Assembly (NCBI RefSeq): GCF_007655135.1
Contig: NC_045128.1
Coordinates: 42,979,885 to 43,043,884 of the forward strand
Length of the DNA stretch: 64,000 nt
Source: Punica granatum
Taxonomy: Eukaryota; Streptophyta; Magnoliopsida; Myrtales; Lythraceae
Reading direction: 5' to 3'
Shown: positions 11,756-24,000 of the stretch, piece by piece
Layout of the letters: the number at the start of each line of letters is the position of its first letter
How positions within the stretch are numbered: position 1 is the first letter of the stretch
Made by a program: the position numbers and the translations under genes
Notes under the pieces: generated by a model
What the model was told of the DNA's origin: nothing
Database searches by the model: none
Seen by the model: only the letters and a program-made list of their open reading frames with translations

Positions 11756-12541
11756 TCAACCATCGATGCATCGAAATCCCCTGCAAACCCACAACCAAAC
11801 GCCAAACAGGATGGCGCATACGAACAAGTCAAGCAACAAAACCACCCAGACTTGCTTCTTCCAGACTTGCTTCGCCTTCTGCCGATCGCTGACCGAATAG
11901 GAATTGTTCTTTGGTACCAAACCATTCATCTCATCGCAGACATCGACCTTGTTCTCCAAGTTAATTTCTTTACCGATGATCCCGTCGCTACCACCTCCGT
12001 TAATGGCCTCCCCATTGAACCTCTTCTTCTTCTTAAGCCTTTTCCCGGGGCTCCCCATCACTTGAGCCGTGAAGTTCCTACCCCCTTTGGGTGGTTCCAA
12101 CCCAGGAGGTTTCTTCCCATCGCTCCTCGGCGAGCTCACCGACTCCAAATCCGAGCCCGATGGTATCAGCTCGCGAAGGACCGCATCGAACTTGGCTTGC
12201 AAGCTGGGGCCCGGGCTCAGATTACTGGAACTCTTGACCGAACCGTTCTTGATGAGCTCGAGAAACCCGCCCTTCAACTCGGACAAGAGGTGGAGGCGCT
12301 CTGACTTGCTCAGGGCGTCGTCGAATATGCCGAAGTAGACGAGAGGGTCGTCGATAAGGAAGGTGTAGCTTCTCCGGCGACAGGTCTGGGAGAACATGGA
12401 GTGGTGCCGCGGGGTGAGCTGGATGCATTTTAGGGCCAACTGCGGGAGATCGGGCTGGTCCCGATTGTATTCGGCGAGTATGGTGGCTCCCCTGGCAATG
12501 CAGGCGTAAAAGACAAGGTCAGGGTTAGATATCCGCGCCAT
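11756..12541 (-). CDS. Phytolongin (longin-domain membrane protein), 261 aa
   Basis: A single uninterrupted frame. Residues 1-115 form a longin domain like that of VAMP7-type R-SNAREs: MARISNPDLVFYACIARGAT, then ATILAEYN, SQTCRRRSYTFLIDDPLVYFG and the helix with LLSELKGGF. The middle (about 115-225) is polar and low in complexity, with a basic KRLKKKKR patch at about 167-174. No SNARE coiled coil is present. The C terminus has one hydrophobic segment (WVVLLLDLFVCAILFGVWLW, about 232-251) followed by a few lumenal residues. Longin domain, no SNARE motif and a C-terminal anchor is the definition of plant phytolongins, type II anchored proteins of the ER, Golgi, post-Golgi or plasma membrane thought to regulate traffic. 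Length fits the family. Which PHYL subgroup it belongs to cannot be settled by eye. Intronless genes are usual here. Confidence 0.85.
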   Translation of the reverse strand: MARISNPDLVFYACIARGATILAEYNRDQPDLPQLALKCIQLTPRHHSMFSQTCRRRSYTFLIDDPLVYFGIFDDALSKSERLHLLSELKGGFLELIKNGSVKSSSNLSPGPSLQAKFDAVLRELIPSGSDLESVSSPRSDGKKPPGLEPPKGGRNFTAQVMGSPGKRLKKKKRFNGEAINGGGSDGIIGKEINLENKVDVCDEMNGLVPKNNSYSVSDRQKAKQVWKKQVWVVLLLDLFVCAILFGVWLWVCRGFRCIDG

Positions 12542-13328
12542 TGTTCTGATCGGGAATCAAGAACCGTCGGCGAATCAGGATCATGGGTTTTCCTTTAGTC
12601 CCAACGAAAGAAGAAAAAAAAACGGAAGATTTGCGGTGGACGGATTCAATTTGATGATAAGGGAGGAGGAAGAATCAATGGATTTCTCTCTCTAAAACCA
12701 TTTATGGGTCTATCCCTACGACTAAAACTAAAACCTTCACCTCCGTCCTGCCTGTGCGCGTGCGTCTCTCTCTCTATCTCTGAATCTGTTTATCGTTTTC
12801 AGGGGATAGAGGAAGAGAGAGACAGGTAGAGAGCTGGATGATCCGATGGGCGAACAGAAAGCAAGATGATCGGAATGGGAACACCTACAGCCGCCGCCAT
12901 GAAAGTGCCCTCAGACTTCGGATTTATTACGGAGATGCCCCTGGATCACGAGCAACATACCTGGCGTGACTAATCAATCATGACCAAAATTAGAACCTCC
13001 CCAAATCTGATCTGATCTGATCTGATATTTTAAAAGTTCGCTGTCGGCCGGATCTTTGGATAATTTTGCCCCCCACAAACCACATAATGCACGAGGTTAT
13101 CATCCCCAACCGTGTTTAATTATAATTTCACTCAATTTTCAGTTTTTAAAATCAATTGCGTTTAAAATCTTAAAATCAAATCTTAAAATCAAACGAGATA
13201 TTAACCATCACACAATTCAATAATACAGATCTATTTGTTGAGAATGTGGATCCCGAGAAATTTTCATACTCTCTTCTAATTATAGTCAACAGTTGAAATC
13301 AGTTACATAGTTCTCAATCTTGAAAATG
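12542..13328. other. Upstream region of the phytolongin gene and spacer
   Basis: About 0.8 kb. CT-rich sequence near 12760-12785 and GA-rich sequence near 12805-12830 lie in the presumed leader or promoter of the leftward gene. No other coding or RNA gene was seen. Confidence 0.5.
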
Positions 13329-13581
13329 TTTCGTTTTATTTCATAATTTAATTTTAAAATTTTAACTCTAATTTTAACTCTACTAACTACGCAGCAAAAG
13401 CGAACAATACAATTATTACTGTTTTATTTTTCTTTAATTTTTTTAACTATTCAATTTAATTTTTAATAATAAATTATCTTAATTATTCATTATTTTCACA
13501 TTTTTTCTCATAATTCAACATCACAATCATTACAAATCAATTAAAATCAAAATTCAATTAAACTAAACTCTGAAACCAAAG
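13329..13581. mobile_element. MITE of the recurrent TCTCATAATTCAACATCA family
   Basis: It shares long blocks with copies at 38233-38464 and 39382-39666, including AACTCTACTMACTAC, a CTTAATTATTCATTA block and TTTTTTCTCATAATTCAACATCA followed by ATCATTA. Ends are TTTCGTTTTATTTCA on the left and TGAAACCAAAG on the right, a weakly preserved terminal inverted repeat. No coding capacity. It lies in the 3' flank of the starch synthase gene. Boundaries are approximate. Confidence 0.6.
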
Positions 13582-13935
13582 TGACCGTCATTTGATTAGG
13601 AAAGAAATTCGATTCTTTAGACGAGTGTAACACAGAAACTTCTGCTCCAAGAACAAAATCGTTGTGAATTACATTACATATATCACGAAGGAAAGAAAAC
13701 TCACGGCTGAGAAGGTCAATCATATCATATATCATAAATAAGCAAGCCCGGAATGGGCGTAAATGCAAGAAATTCAAAAGAAACAAAACACTATGGCACA
13801 AGAACTGCCAAGCAATTGGATAGGTGAAAGGCCGTCTCCCGCATAATTTATCTCCGAAATCTACCGGGAACGCAGTACTTTTTGATTTCGTTTCTTTGTT
13901 TGCTTTCTTGTTCTAACTATCGTCTCATTATTGCC

Positions 13936-16018
13936 TCATTTAACATAAGGCGGATCGAGGAAAGCCCAGTGGAAGACTTGCTCGTACTGAATTGCGGCGT
14001 TCTCCCACGTGAAGTCCTTCTCCATGCCTCTCTTCATGAGTCCCTCCCATGAAGCCTTGTGCCCCCTGTACGTCCTAATAGCAGTCCGTAGTGCCTAGAA
14101 ATAAAAATGTCCAATCAATGGGAAGAGATCAAGCACTCATATGGCATATAGGCCAGAGTTCGTCCTGCTCTAGTTTGAAAGAGGTGTGAAAAGCGCATGA
14201 TGACATTGACTTACCGATAGCATACTCTCCTTCGTAAGTGGAGAAAATGTCCACCTAGCAAGTCCAGCAAAGAAATTGAATTTATGAGCAATTAGAATTT
14301 AGCTGATTCTTGACATCAGAAGGAAAGTCGGTCTATCCCATTTATAGAGTATATAAAGGATTCTACTAGGACCACATCACGAGAAGCCGTATGAAGGAGC
14401 TTGAATTGTAAGATTTATCACATACCCGGTACCCTCGCTTTTTCCTTCTTGAGCATACGGCTTAAAGTTCTGTACAGTGTCCTGTGGACAAGAGAGGAGG
14501 AGATGTTAAATGCATCATGGTCATCTAAAGGACAATTCATTAATGACCAATTTGCAACTCACTCTGAGTCCTCCCGTCGCATGAACTACAGGAATGGTTC
14601 CATATCTCATCGCATACAACTGGTTCAGCCCACAGGGTTCAAACCGTGATGGCATCAACAAGATGTCGCAGCTATTCATTCAAAAACCAAAGTTTGTGAA
14701 GACCTCAATGAGAGGCCAAACCAAAAAAATGCATTCATGATTCAGCTAATGGAACCAGAAAATTCGACTTTGTTTACCCTGCAGTTATTCTATGAGAAAT
14801 TGGAACATTAAATCCAACCCAGCCACGAAATTTCTCTCTATAAGTTGACTCTGCTAATCTCATCCAATTCTCATATTGGTGATCCCCGGACCCAAGCATA
14901 ACCTGGAAAGATCGGAGAAATTGCAAGTTTTAGATGAATCAGAGAGAAATGGGCCTAATCCGAGCAGAAATTCTTAAACAGTTGGACAAATTAGATGTGC
15001 ATAACAGATATTAAGCATCCAAACATCAAGAGGGGGTTTAAAGCACAACATAGGGACTCAGAAATGCCCATAAAAGAGCAGAGAGGATCTTGAAAACATT
15101 TCTCCATGAGATTTCCCAACATGGTGCACAGAAAGAAGAGAACTCACTTACGAATTGAATATCGTCTTCCATGAGCTCTGGAGTTGCTGAGCGGATTATG
15201 TCAATCCCTTTCTGATAGTCCAATCTCCCGATAAACCCAATCTACATAAGTTCATTTAGAAAATTAAATCAAGAAAACAAAAGGATAATTGAGGAGTGCC
15301 ACCAATCTCAGCAAAGGATAAAGGAGTTTTGCCATCAAGCTTGTGAAAAGTGGTATTGTAGCTATTACCAATGGACAATCTGGTTTGATTGGAAGACCGA
15401 GTTCCTTCTGTAGAGCAGTCTTGCATAGCACCTGTAGATTATCAAGACTCAATATTAAGATGAGTTCTTAACCAAGAATCCCTCACAAATCGAAGTCCTG
15501 CACACCTTTCCAGAAAGGTCAGTGGACGAGTAATGGGAACAAATATGCTCATCTGTAGAAGGGTTCCATTCTTTCACATCAATGCCATTGGTGATTCCTA
15601 TTTCAGATTGCAAACATCAGGAAAAGATTTTCAGAGAGATGTTCCATGAGATGGCTGTTGAAAATAATTATGAAAACAACTTGTCTTGAGTGGAAGATTG
15701 ATCGCATTTATTATCCATATACCGTTGAGAACAAACTTCCGACTGCTCAATAGTTCATGCAGACCATAACCCCCTTCACTGGTAGTTATTTCCCATGAAT
15801 AACCCTGTCTTTGCAAAGAAGAACCTCTGAGCGAACTGCAGTGCGATACATTGCTATAATAGGAAACCGAACTGTTCTACTAAAGGTAAAAGAAATACTA
15901 GTTACATGGAGTAATCACTAGACAGGTGCTCAATATTCTGTACCGGGAGAATTTGCCAAAAGGCGACATGAAGATAGGACATTTCCCAATATTTGGCTGA
16001 CAGCATATGCATAATACT

Positions 16019-16055
<37 letters not shown>

Positions 16056-18706
16056 TTATGTTTGTCTGCAAACCATGCATGATGGATGATGTGAACAACC
16101 TGGCTCACTGTAAGTATTCGATCAGCTGTCACAATTGCCCCCTTTAAAAGATTGACTGCTTCACCGGTATCAAGAGCATGTGTTCTTGCCCATGTTGGGA
16201 AAATCCATCCAACTGCACCATACCATTCTGAGGGCAGTCCCAAATTCTTATATGTTGCCGCAGCTTCAACTCCCTTGCAAGGAAAATACAATTTGTTTGC
16301 ACTCCTGACTTATAACACATTATTGAATAAACTAACTCTGCAAACTTTGAGAAGTGCTAAAGCAAATCATAAGGACTTTTTGAGAGTATGAAATCATAAA
16401 CAAGGCAGCTGATAATTTCCTAGTGATGCTTCAACTAATCCTGCACCAAAAACTCCAATTTCTAATTTCAAATTTCATTATTTCCATTTTCATTATTTCT
16501 TTGCAATGCTGCCAGATGCAAAGAAGTCGTAATGATTAAATAAGAGAAATGATTTATGCCATGGAATAAAAGAAATGTCATGTCTGATTGGATATTTAAG
16601 CTAAGCAATTTCACCTGATGTGCTAGGTTATGTATCACCAGAATGCACCGGGAATCCTTGTAGACTCCATATGGTCGATACTTGGCTGCCAAGATTCTGC
16701 AGCAGAGGAATTTCTCAAATAAATCTTGCAACAAGGTTATGAGTAGCAGCAAAATTGAAGGAAGATCTCAAAGCACAGCAGCAAGGGAATCATTGGCTAC
16801 AGAAGTAACTTAAGAAGAACTCCCGGGATAGGTGATGAAAAATAATTAGTCCAAGTAAGATGCATATGTCCCACGTGACTAAATTATTATCATGACTTGT
16901 GGTACCAAGTCAAATTAGTCAAGAGCAAAGTCCTCATTTCAAGAATGAAGTGGTAAAATGATCAAAATAGGATACCGAGGAAAGTCAAACGTAGGATTAT
17001 ATATACTTCTTAAAGTGATACAATCTGACATCAGATTGTCAGTCAAGCTCAAATGGTTTTGAATGAACAGATATGAAACTCACTCACATTGGCACAAGAC
17101 TTGCATGCCAGTCATTGACTAGAAAGAGGCAATTTTCTCCATATGTGAACCCTCCCAGTGGGAGTACCAAAGGGGCTTCACACGCTGCATGGCAAAGTAA
17201 AGTGAACCGAAACTGTAAAACCAGTGGAAAAACATGTCATTATCAAAAAATAATCTGCATACCACCGAACCAATATAAATTGCAAATAGTGGGGTACAGG
17301 CTTGAGGCAGAGAGAACCAAAAAGCATACCTGATTATCACCAAAAGCACCATGGACATCTCCATATGGATTTCCAGGACGGTGATAGGAGGGGTGATTGA
17401 CAAATACCTGAGAGTTCCATAAGAGGAAAGAATTGATAAGCGATCCCTATCTTTGCTTGAAAAGGTAAGATATAGATAAATTGTTGAGTTGAAAAGAATT
17501 CTACCAAAAGAGAACAATAATTTCATCTTTTGCAGGAGGATAGTGGCCCTGCAAGGAGAAGAATCCTTACCCAATCGACACCTTTCCGGTATTCATGGAA
17601 GAAGCCAACTTCTTGAATACCTCCAAAGCAATAAACCTTTGTGGGACACTTCAAATCAACAGCTCCAGCACAATTTTCATCTGTGGAGGTCCCATTAAGA
17701 TATCTCGGGGAGACAACCATAACCCGATGCCCTCGAGCAGCTAGTGCAATGGGCAATGATCCACAAACATCCCCTAAGCCCCCTGTCTTGGAATAAGGAG
17801 CTGCTTCAGATGTGACAAACACGACATTATAAGTTACTCTGGTTTCCATTTCTTTGGGACCAACCTCCTCAGCCTCCTCTGCCTCAACAGTATGCAGATC
17901 TTCTGGAGGGCTAACAACTCCATTGCCATCTACACCTGAAAGCGCATGGAACTCCAAATGAGCTCCACATATCTTGTTCAAAATAATCGCATCATATTCA
18001 TACCGACGATAACATGGATATCCTCATAATCAAAAGCCGAACCGAAAGTTGGAGAAATGTGGCAAGACATTTCTGAGCAACTGAGAAATCCGTGCTGTTG
18101 AACTGAATGAATTACATATATAAATTATGATGACTCTCTCGAAAAGATATCGATAAATACAGCTTTGCTTTTCATAACAATACCCGGTATCATACTCGGC
18201 ACATGGCCACTAGTTGATAAATCAAGTGCACATATTACGGTATGAATCAGCAAATTCCACTGAAGTCTCGAAGTGCATATTATGAGCTTTTCAACAGCAT
18301 CAGTCTTTGCCTCTCTAATAGCTTAAACGAGCAGTAGAATTCACTTACCAGTTTGAGGAGGTGAAACCAGCTGATAGCCGACTATAGAGCCGGAGCTGTC
18401 CCTCTCAGCGTCCATCACCAAACCATTCTCCCCGCCGCTCATCTTCTTCTTCTTCTTCTCGTCTTCAACCGCAGAGAAACTTCCCTGCGACTGCGGGTCA
18501 CCGATCACGTCATACTCATGATCCGTTCCACCATTGGCTGTCACCGATCTTCTGAGCGCCAGCGAGCTGGCTCCTTTAGTCATCCATCGGCGCATAGAAA
18601 CAAGACACAGCCGTCGACCAGCTCCCGGACTGGAGAGTCCGGCTTTCTCAGAGCAAATGGATGATGGTTCACATGGAAGCGCGAGAGCGAACGTCAGAGC
18701 CTCCAT
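13936..18706 (-). CDS. SS1: Starch synthase I, chloroplastic, 15 exons, about 665 aa
   Basis: Soluble starch synthase (GT5) that elongates short alpha-1,4-glucan chains of amylopectin from ADP-glucose in the plastid stroma. Minus-strand exons: 18706-18349, 17935-17571, 17407-17330, 17212-17088, 16696-16615, 16273-16100, 15804-15723, 15597-15506, 15431-15369, 15241-15152, 14902-14778, 14671-14563, 14481-14426, 14254-14215, 14094-13936. They total 1998 nt, all with GT-AG sites and consistent phases. Exon 1 gives a Ser/Ala/Arg-rich transit peptide and a divergent linker. GT5 catalysis starts near residue 153, with the ADP-glucose-binding KTGGLGD at 169-175. Later blocks include [69 protein letters not shown] and TGGLRD. 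The protein ends at TGA 13938-13936. Length and block order match SSI rather than SSII, SSIII or GBSS. A (TA)n microsatellite lies in intron 6. The start codon is the ATG opening the transit peptide; upstream codons in frame look like leader sequence. Confidence 0.95.
16017..16056. repeat. (TA)n microsatellite in intron 6 of SS1
   Basis: A TA run interrupted once by a G, lying between the exons ending at 16100 and starting at 15804. Confidence 0.85.
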
Positions 18707-19777
18707 GGAAGAAAGCAACCGAGAACTGAACTGGCCGTGGAGAAGGGAAGGAAGGACGGGCGAAGAGCGGTGGGGAAGAGAGAGAGGAGACGAAGTGGCC
18801 GTGATCAGAAGGAAAGTATCGTGAAGTTCGGTTGAAGGAGCAAAGAAAATCTGAGAAAGCGGAAAGCGTGATTGCGACCGCAAAATCTTAAATAATCTTC
18901 TTATAACGAAGTTGATTAGAAAAAAATTAATCAAAAGTTTCTATAACTTCCTCTACCATATTTTCTACAATTTAATAATTTGGTCAATTAACCATCAAAT
19001 CCTCTCCCTTGTTATTTTCCATTTTATTTTTCCTATTCATTTCTCTTTCATTTTTTTCTTTGTGCCCGTGATTCATTAGCGCGAGTGCGTTTTTCCAGTT
19101 GAGATTATGATTGAATATACGTGTCGTGTCGATAAGTTCATTCATAATTTATCGCAAATTTACCAATGCTTCAACTTATCCTAAGAATGGCTAAACAATT
19201 TTCGAAATCAACAAGCTAAGTCGGATCTAGTGATTCGGTATATATTCTTTAATTAAGGCTTTTAGAATTGAGTCACAATTGGTAGAAATCTACCCTTAAA
19301 TGGGTCCATTTTATTCTGAATAAGTGAGTTTTGTTGATTTTTTTAATATTAAGCGGTGTATCAAAAAAGTTTATCGAATAAGGACAAATTGTAGGAGCAA
19401 AAGGAAGAAAAATGCTGGGATTATGAACTTCACTGAAAAAAAGAAAGAAAGAAAAAAGTACAATTTCGCATTTGTTTCTCTCCTCTTTTGGGTCGGGGGT
19501 GGGGGAGAGGGACAGCTGCAAGTGAGATGTTAACCAGATCCAGAATACGCGAAGTTCTGGTGCGGGGATGATACCGTAGACCCGAACCCCAATCAGCTCA
19601 ATTACCTAATAGAATATTGCCACGTCACCATACGAGCGACAAAACCACTATTTAACAAAAGATGACGGTCCACCTGATACTAGCCTCGACTCGACCCCAC
19701 TGGGTGGGTCTGAGGCGTACGTCATCCACGAAAATGCCATCGAAATTGACGCATCTATGATCCTGGTACGTAGATTA
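18707..19777. other. Upstream region of SS1 and spacer
   Basis: About 1 kb. Sequence just beyond 18706 is GA-rich on the + strand (CT-rich in the transcript sense), typical of a plant 5' leader. Further right is AT-rich DNA. No gene was recognised. Confidence 0.5.
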
Positions 19778-20443
19778 GGGTGGCGTTTAGTTTTGGATAT
19801 TTCGGCTCCATGGACCGTGGCACGGAATCACCTCAACGTTGGATGTGCGATGGAGTGGAGGATTTACGCACATCCAACGTGGGAAAAATTGACTTCACTC
19901 CACTTCATTCCATTATTTTCTCGATTCAACAACCTAATTATCATTTTTTCTCCTATTTCGAAAAATTCTAATATAACTTCGTATTATCATAACACGTTTA
20001 GTATTTCAGTTTAAATGTTTAGTATTTTAATTAAAATATTTAGTAGTGGTGAATTATACAAAATACTAAACGCTTCAATCGTAATACTAAACACTTAAAT
20101 TGAAAGTAGAAGTAATAAACACTTATTCTAATCACCATTATTAAAAATATTAAACACTTGAACCGAAGTACTAAACGTATCACGGTGACATGAAATCATG
20201 TTAGCGAAATCCCTCCCATTTAATAATAAATTTCCACACATATTTTTTAACTATTACTACAATCAATTTTTAATAATAATTTTTTTCCCCTATTTCATAA
20301 TAAATTCTCTTATTTACTTCTTTCTTAACTATTATTACAATAATTTTTTTAATAATAAATTCTCCATCTACTATTACATATTTTGTCCAGACCCGAATAG
20401 AATGGAGTAGAATTGAAATCCTATTCCGAAACTAAACGGATTT
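19778..20443. mobile_element. Non-autonomous inverted-repeat transposon, about 665 bp
   Basis: The left end reads GGGTGGCGTTTAGTTTTGG; the reverse complement of the right end reads AAATCCGTTTAGTTTCGG, so a CGTTTAGTTTYGG terminal inverted repeat brackets an AT-rich, non-coding interior. TTA precedes the left end; the matching target duplication on the right is not clear, so the right border is approximate. The interior contains repeated TACTAAACACTT motifs and a 14-bp hairpin. Confidence 0.55.
19836..19880. other. Perfect 14-bp inverted repeat (hairpin)
   Basis: ACGTTGGATGTGCG at 19836-19849 is the exact reverse complement of 19867-19880, with a 17-base loop. It lies inside the transposon just described, near its left end. 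Confidence 0.85.
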
Positions 20444-21092
20444 TCTATTTTTGGCCAGTAACCTTTCCTTTTTCTTTTTTTTTCCTCTCTCTCTCTCTCT
20501 AAACTTTCCTCATTTTACTGCCTAACCGCAATCATGCACATACAAATCCGGTACAGTATCAGGAGAATGCTCAGTACCAATAATATCCCCATCCATCAAA
20601 TCTAGCAATGAAGATGGGTAATGACACCCAATTTACAGGGCACGTCTTCATCTTATACCATTCTGCAATCAAATAAGCACATTTGTTTGCTTCCCTACGA
20701 GCAAGTCTCAGTTGGAGATTCTGAAAAAGGTGGCCTCATCTTCAACTATTCATTAGTTTTACACGTTTTTTCTCATAATTCATCATCACAATCATTACAA
20801 ACCAATTAAAATCAAAACTCAACTCAACTCAACTCTAAAACCAAACACATTAAAAAAGTTTACATGTTACATCTTGAAAGAGTAAGCGTTACTGATAATT
20901 CTGGTTCTCAATTTACTTGGAGGGCATGCAACAACCCCTGAGGATGAGATTTTCAATATTTTCTATATTATAACGATCATGACTTCCCTCTTGTCGTCTT
21001 GACATTTGATACAAGCTTGAGATGGACTTTCTGGAGACCCAGTTTCTGCAGAGAGTTATAAATTTTCCTTTAATTTCTCATTTTCTATTTAG
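20444..21092. other. Spacer with a truncated MITE relative
   Basis: At about 20752-20850 lies a partial copy of the recurrent MITE (TTTTTTCTCATAATTCATCA followed by ATCATTACAAACCAATTAAA and AACCAAACAC). A CT microsatellite is at 20487-20500. No gene was seen. Confidence 0.5.
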
Positions 21093-24000
21093 ACTGATGG
21101 GGGCATCAGAAATCCAAAATGAGCTCATATATCACGTTCTTTCTCTTCTAACCATTCTCTCTCATACAGTAACTCGACCAATATCAAGGACCATTATATG
21201 GATGATCTAAAAAGGTGGTTAATTTCTTGATGTTTGGCTACATAAAGTAATTGATATATTCTTGGAAAGCACCGGCACATTGAAAATTCATAATCTCTTT
21301 TTGTTAGATCCCAAATTGAGATGTCAAATGGTATGAGCATGATACGAAGAAAAAATTGGTTAATATGAATTTTGAACTTAACAAGGAATATAATGATAGG
21401 AGTTGTCATGTAGTTAGAGAATGAACATGCTTGACATGACCCTTTCTTTTTATGTATCTCATTGCTTGGAAATTTGACAGGTTGAAATTTTTGAGCCTAG
21501 AAAGAGAAATGTCAATGCATTTGAACTGTGCAAGCTGAAGGACATCTATTTTCCCTATATTTAGGTCTTACTGCAGCACATAATTTTTCTATCTTCAAGC
21601 CAAAAAATGGCAATTCTACATCAAATTTCATCTGTGTTTTTGTTTCATTTTACAAGCAGTGTGATGAAGTATCCAAGCATGGGAAGACCTGCAGACCAGC
21701 TGTATTTCAGGTTCTATTGTAATTGCTTTATATTGGAGCATGCTATTTCCACTTGAATTTCTCAGATGCCATATGATTCTTGTGGATAGAATGTGGATTA
21801 TTCTAATGGATTTGGAATTTCGACATGTACAGAACTTTGTGTTGTAAGGGTTTGGTTTAACCAGCCGATTTTAATGATTATTAATTTGACACGCCTCTTT
21901 AAGGATCATGGCTTGGGATTTGAGTTCTTTGTCTTTCAGGTTGATGGTGTTGATTTAGCTGAAATTGAAGGTGGAGAGATTGTAGTTACCAACTTACATT
22001 CTTGCAACGGGCCAGAGTTTGTCATACATGTGCACTTCTCTATTACCCAAAAAACCAGGGCATCCGAATCTCCTGGTAAGGATGTATTTCCCCTTGTTTA
22101 AGTTTGTCCTCCTCTTTCATGCAGGTGGAAGGAAACAGCTTAAATGACTTTGTCTTCCTTTTAACTTTCAGGTTGCGCAACTGCTATGGAAGCCAATGCA
22201 CGCTTGAAATAAAATGTGTTTATTTTCCTTTTGTTCAGGTAGAAAGTGTTATTTGTAATATTTACATTTCTTGACTGTTGGGATGCTATTTACGTTTCAA
22301 ATTGTAGGGCAAGGAGAATATCGAGAGGATCTTGGAGGATTTAGAAGCTGAAGGATGTGGAGTTGCTGAAAATTATGAAACCTTTAGCCGTGTTTCAATC
22401 CAGAGACTTGGTCGGTTACTTCCAGATTCTCGGTGGGCGAGTTTCGACCATAATCACTGGTTTATCAATCAAGAACTTGTTTGTGTAATGTTTGGTAAAA
22501 ATTATGAATGTCTCGTAACCATTTAAATTTTCAAGACTTTTATGAAGGGTTCCAAGGCTTTCATAAGATCTAATGTATGAATTATCGTATCATTAAATCT
22601 TATAGTATCGTGTGCTCTGGTTTCCATAGGTACGGCTTCCTTTCATGGAACCAAAGTCTGGGAAAGGAGATAAAGCTCATCGATTGAAGAGATGCTACTC
22701 GAGAGCAAAATGCTTTATTGGTAGGGTTGAGTTGCTTGTCACTGCAATTAGTATGAATGTAGTTCTCAATCTTTAAATTATTATTTGGATAGCTTGTAAT
22801 AAGAAAGTACGATGATTGCATATACTGACACAGGGTTCTATCCCACTCCTTCTAAGGTAAAGAATGCTCCAGTACTAGCAGCTTACTGCATTATTATGAT
22901 CTGCTGATAGTGTTGAACTTTAATCAAATGATTTCCTTGCCTTTTACAGACAGACCTTGCCCAGCACAACTCTTTTACCTGTGCTCTTAAGAACCTTGGA
23001 AGGTCTTCAGATGGAGAAAAAAGGTGAATAAATCTGACAACTTTGGTCTAAATTATCATTTTTTTTCCAAATCACCATTATATATGTGTGTCACATAGTT
23101 CTAAATTAAAGAATCATATGTAGAGGTCAATGTGGAAGTTTATAGAGAGGGGAAGCTGTTGACTCCTTTGCAACTGGAAAAAGGAGTATCAGGATTGGAT
23201 TTTCCAAATGCATAACCAATATGATGAAGAAAGCAACAGTGGTGAGGGCCAACCGATGTTTGTTATCAACCCTTCAAATAAGAAGGCTCTTGGCATGTCC
23301 TCTGATGGTAAGAATACACGACATATTTCACTTTTTCATTAGTTAAGTGAAGCATATTTAAACTTGTCTCGTGCTTTCTCATCCTTCCCATAACTAGATA
23401 TTGAGTTTTTCCATTATTAATATCTGAAGCAGTCTGAATGAGTTTGATTTAATCTCTTAGTTGTAAGGGTGCATCAAGGAATGAAAAGGAAGGGAAAGTC
23501 CTAGAGAAGTGGTCAGAAAATCAAAATTTTGAAGGTCGCATATGCAGGATTTCATAAGAATAATGTCTATGGTACTTTGGAGTACTTTTCATTGGAAGGT
23601 CTTCAAGGGGATGCTGGTGGTAGGTAGATTCTCTTAATTTTGAACTCATTAAGTTGGACCAAATTGCAAATTCTCAGACCTATTTGCTGTACAACAATCC
23701 CAAATATTCTAATGGCTATGTGACTCAACTTTTATACCAAAGCTGTGGCTTGATCTCCATAAATTTTTTTTTCATATTTCTTTTACTACAGGGGAGGCAC
23801 GAACTATTTGCAGGTACAGTGATTGTGAAGGGTATGCTGCAAAATGTGCAAAATTCTCTGCATATTTCACTACTTTAGAAAAAGATAATCACGAGATATT
23901 TGACAGATAATTTGTCTGTGAAAGACCTCTGCCAGTGCCTGAGGGGGATGGCCGCAAATTATCCAACATAGATGAAAATCCCGATTTAGATATCCACAAC

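Noticed and set aside
11852..12338. Plus-strand 150- and 89-codon frames over the phytolongin gene
   Set aside because: Antisense to a well-supported longin-domain gene; the peptide has no family features.
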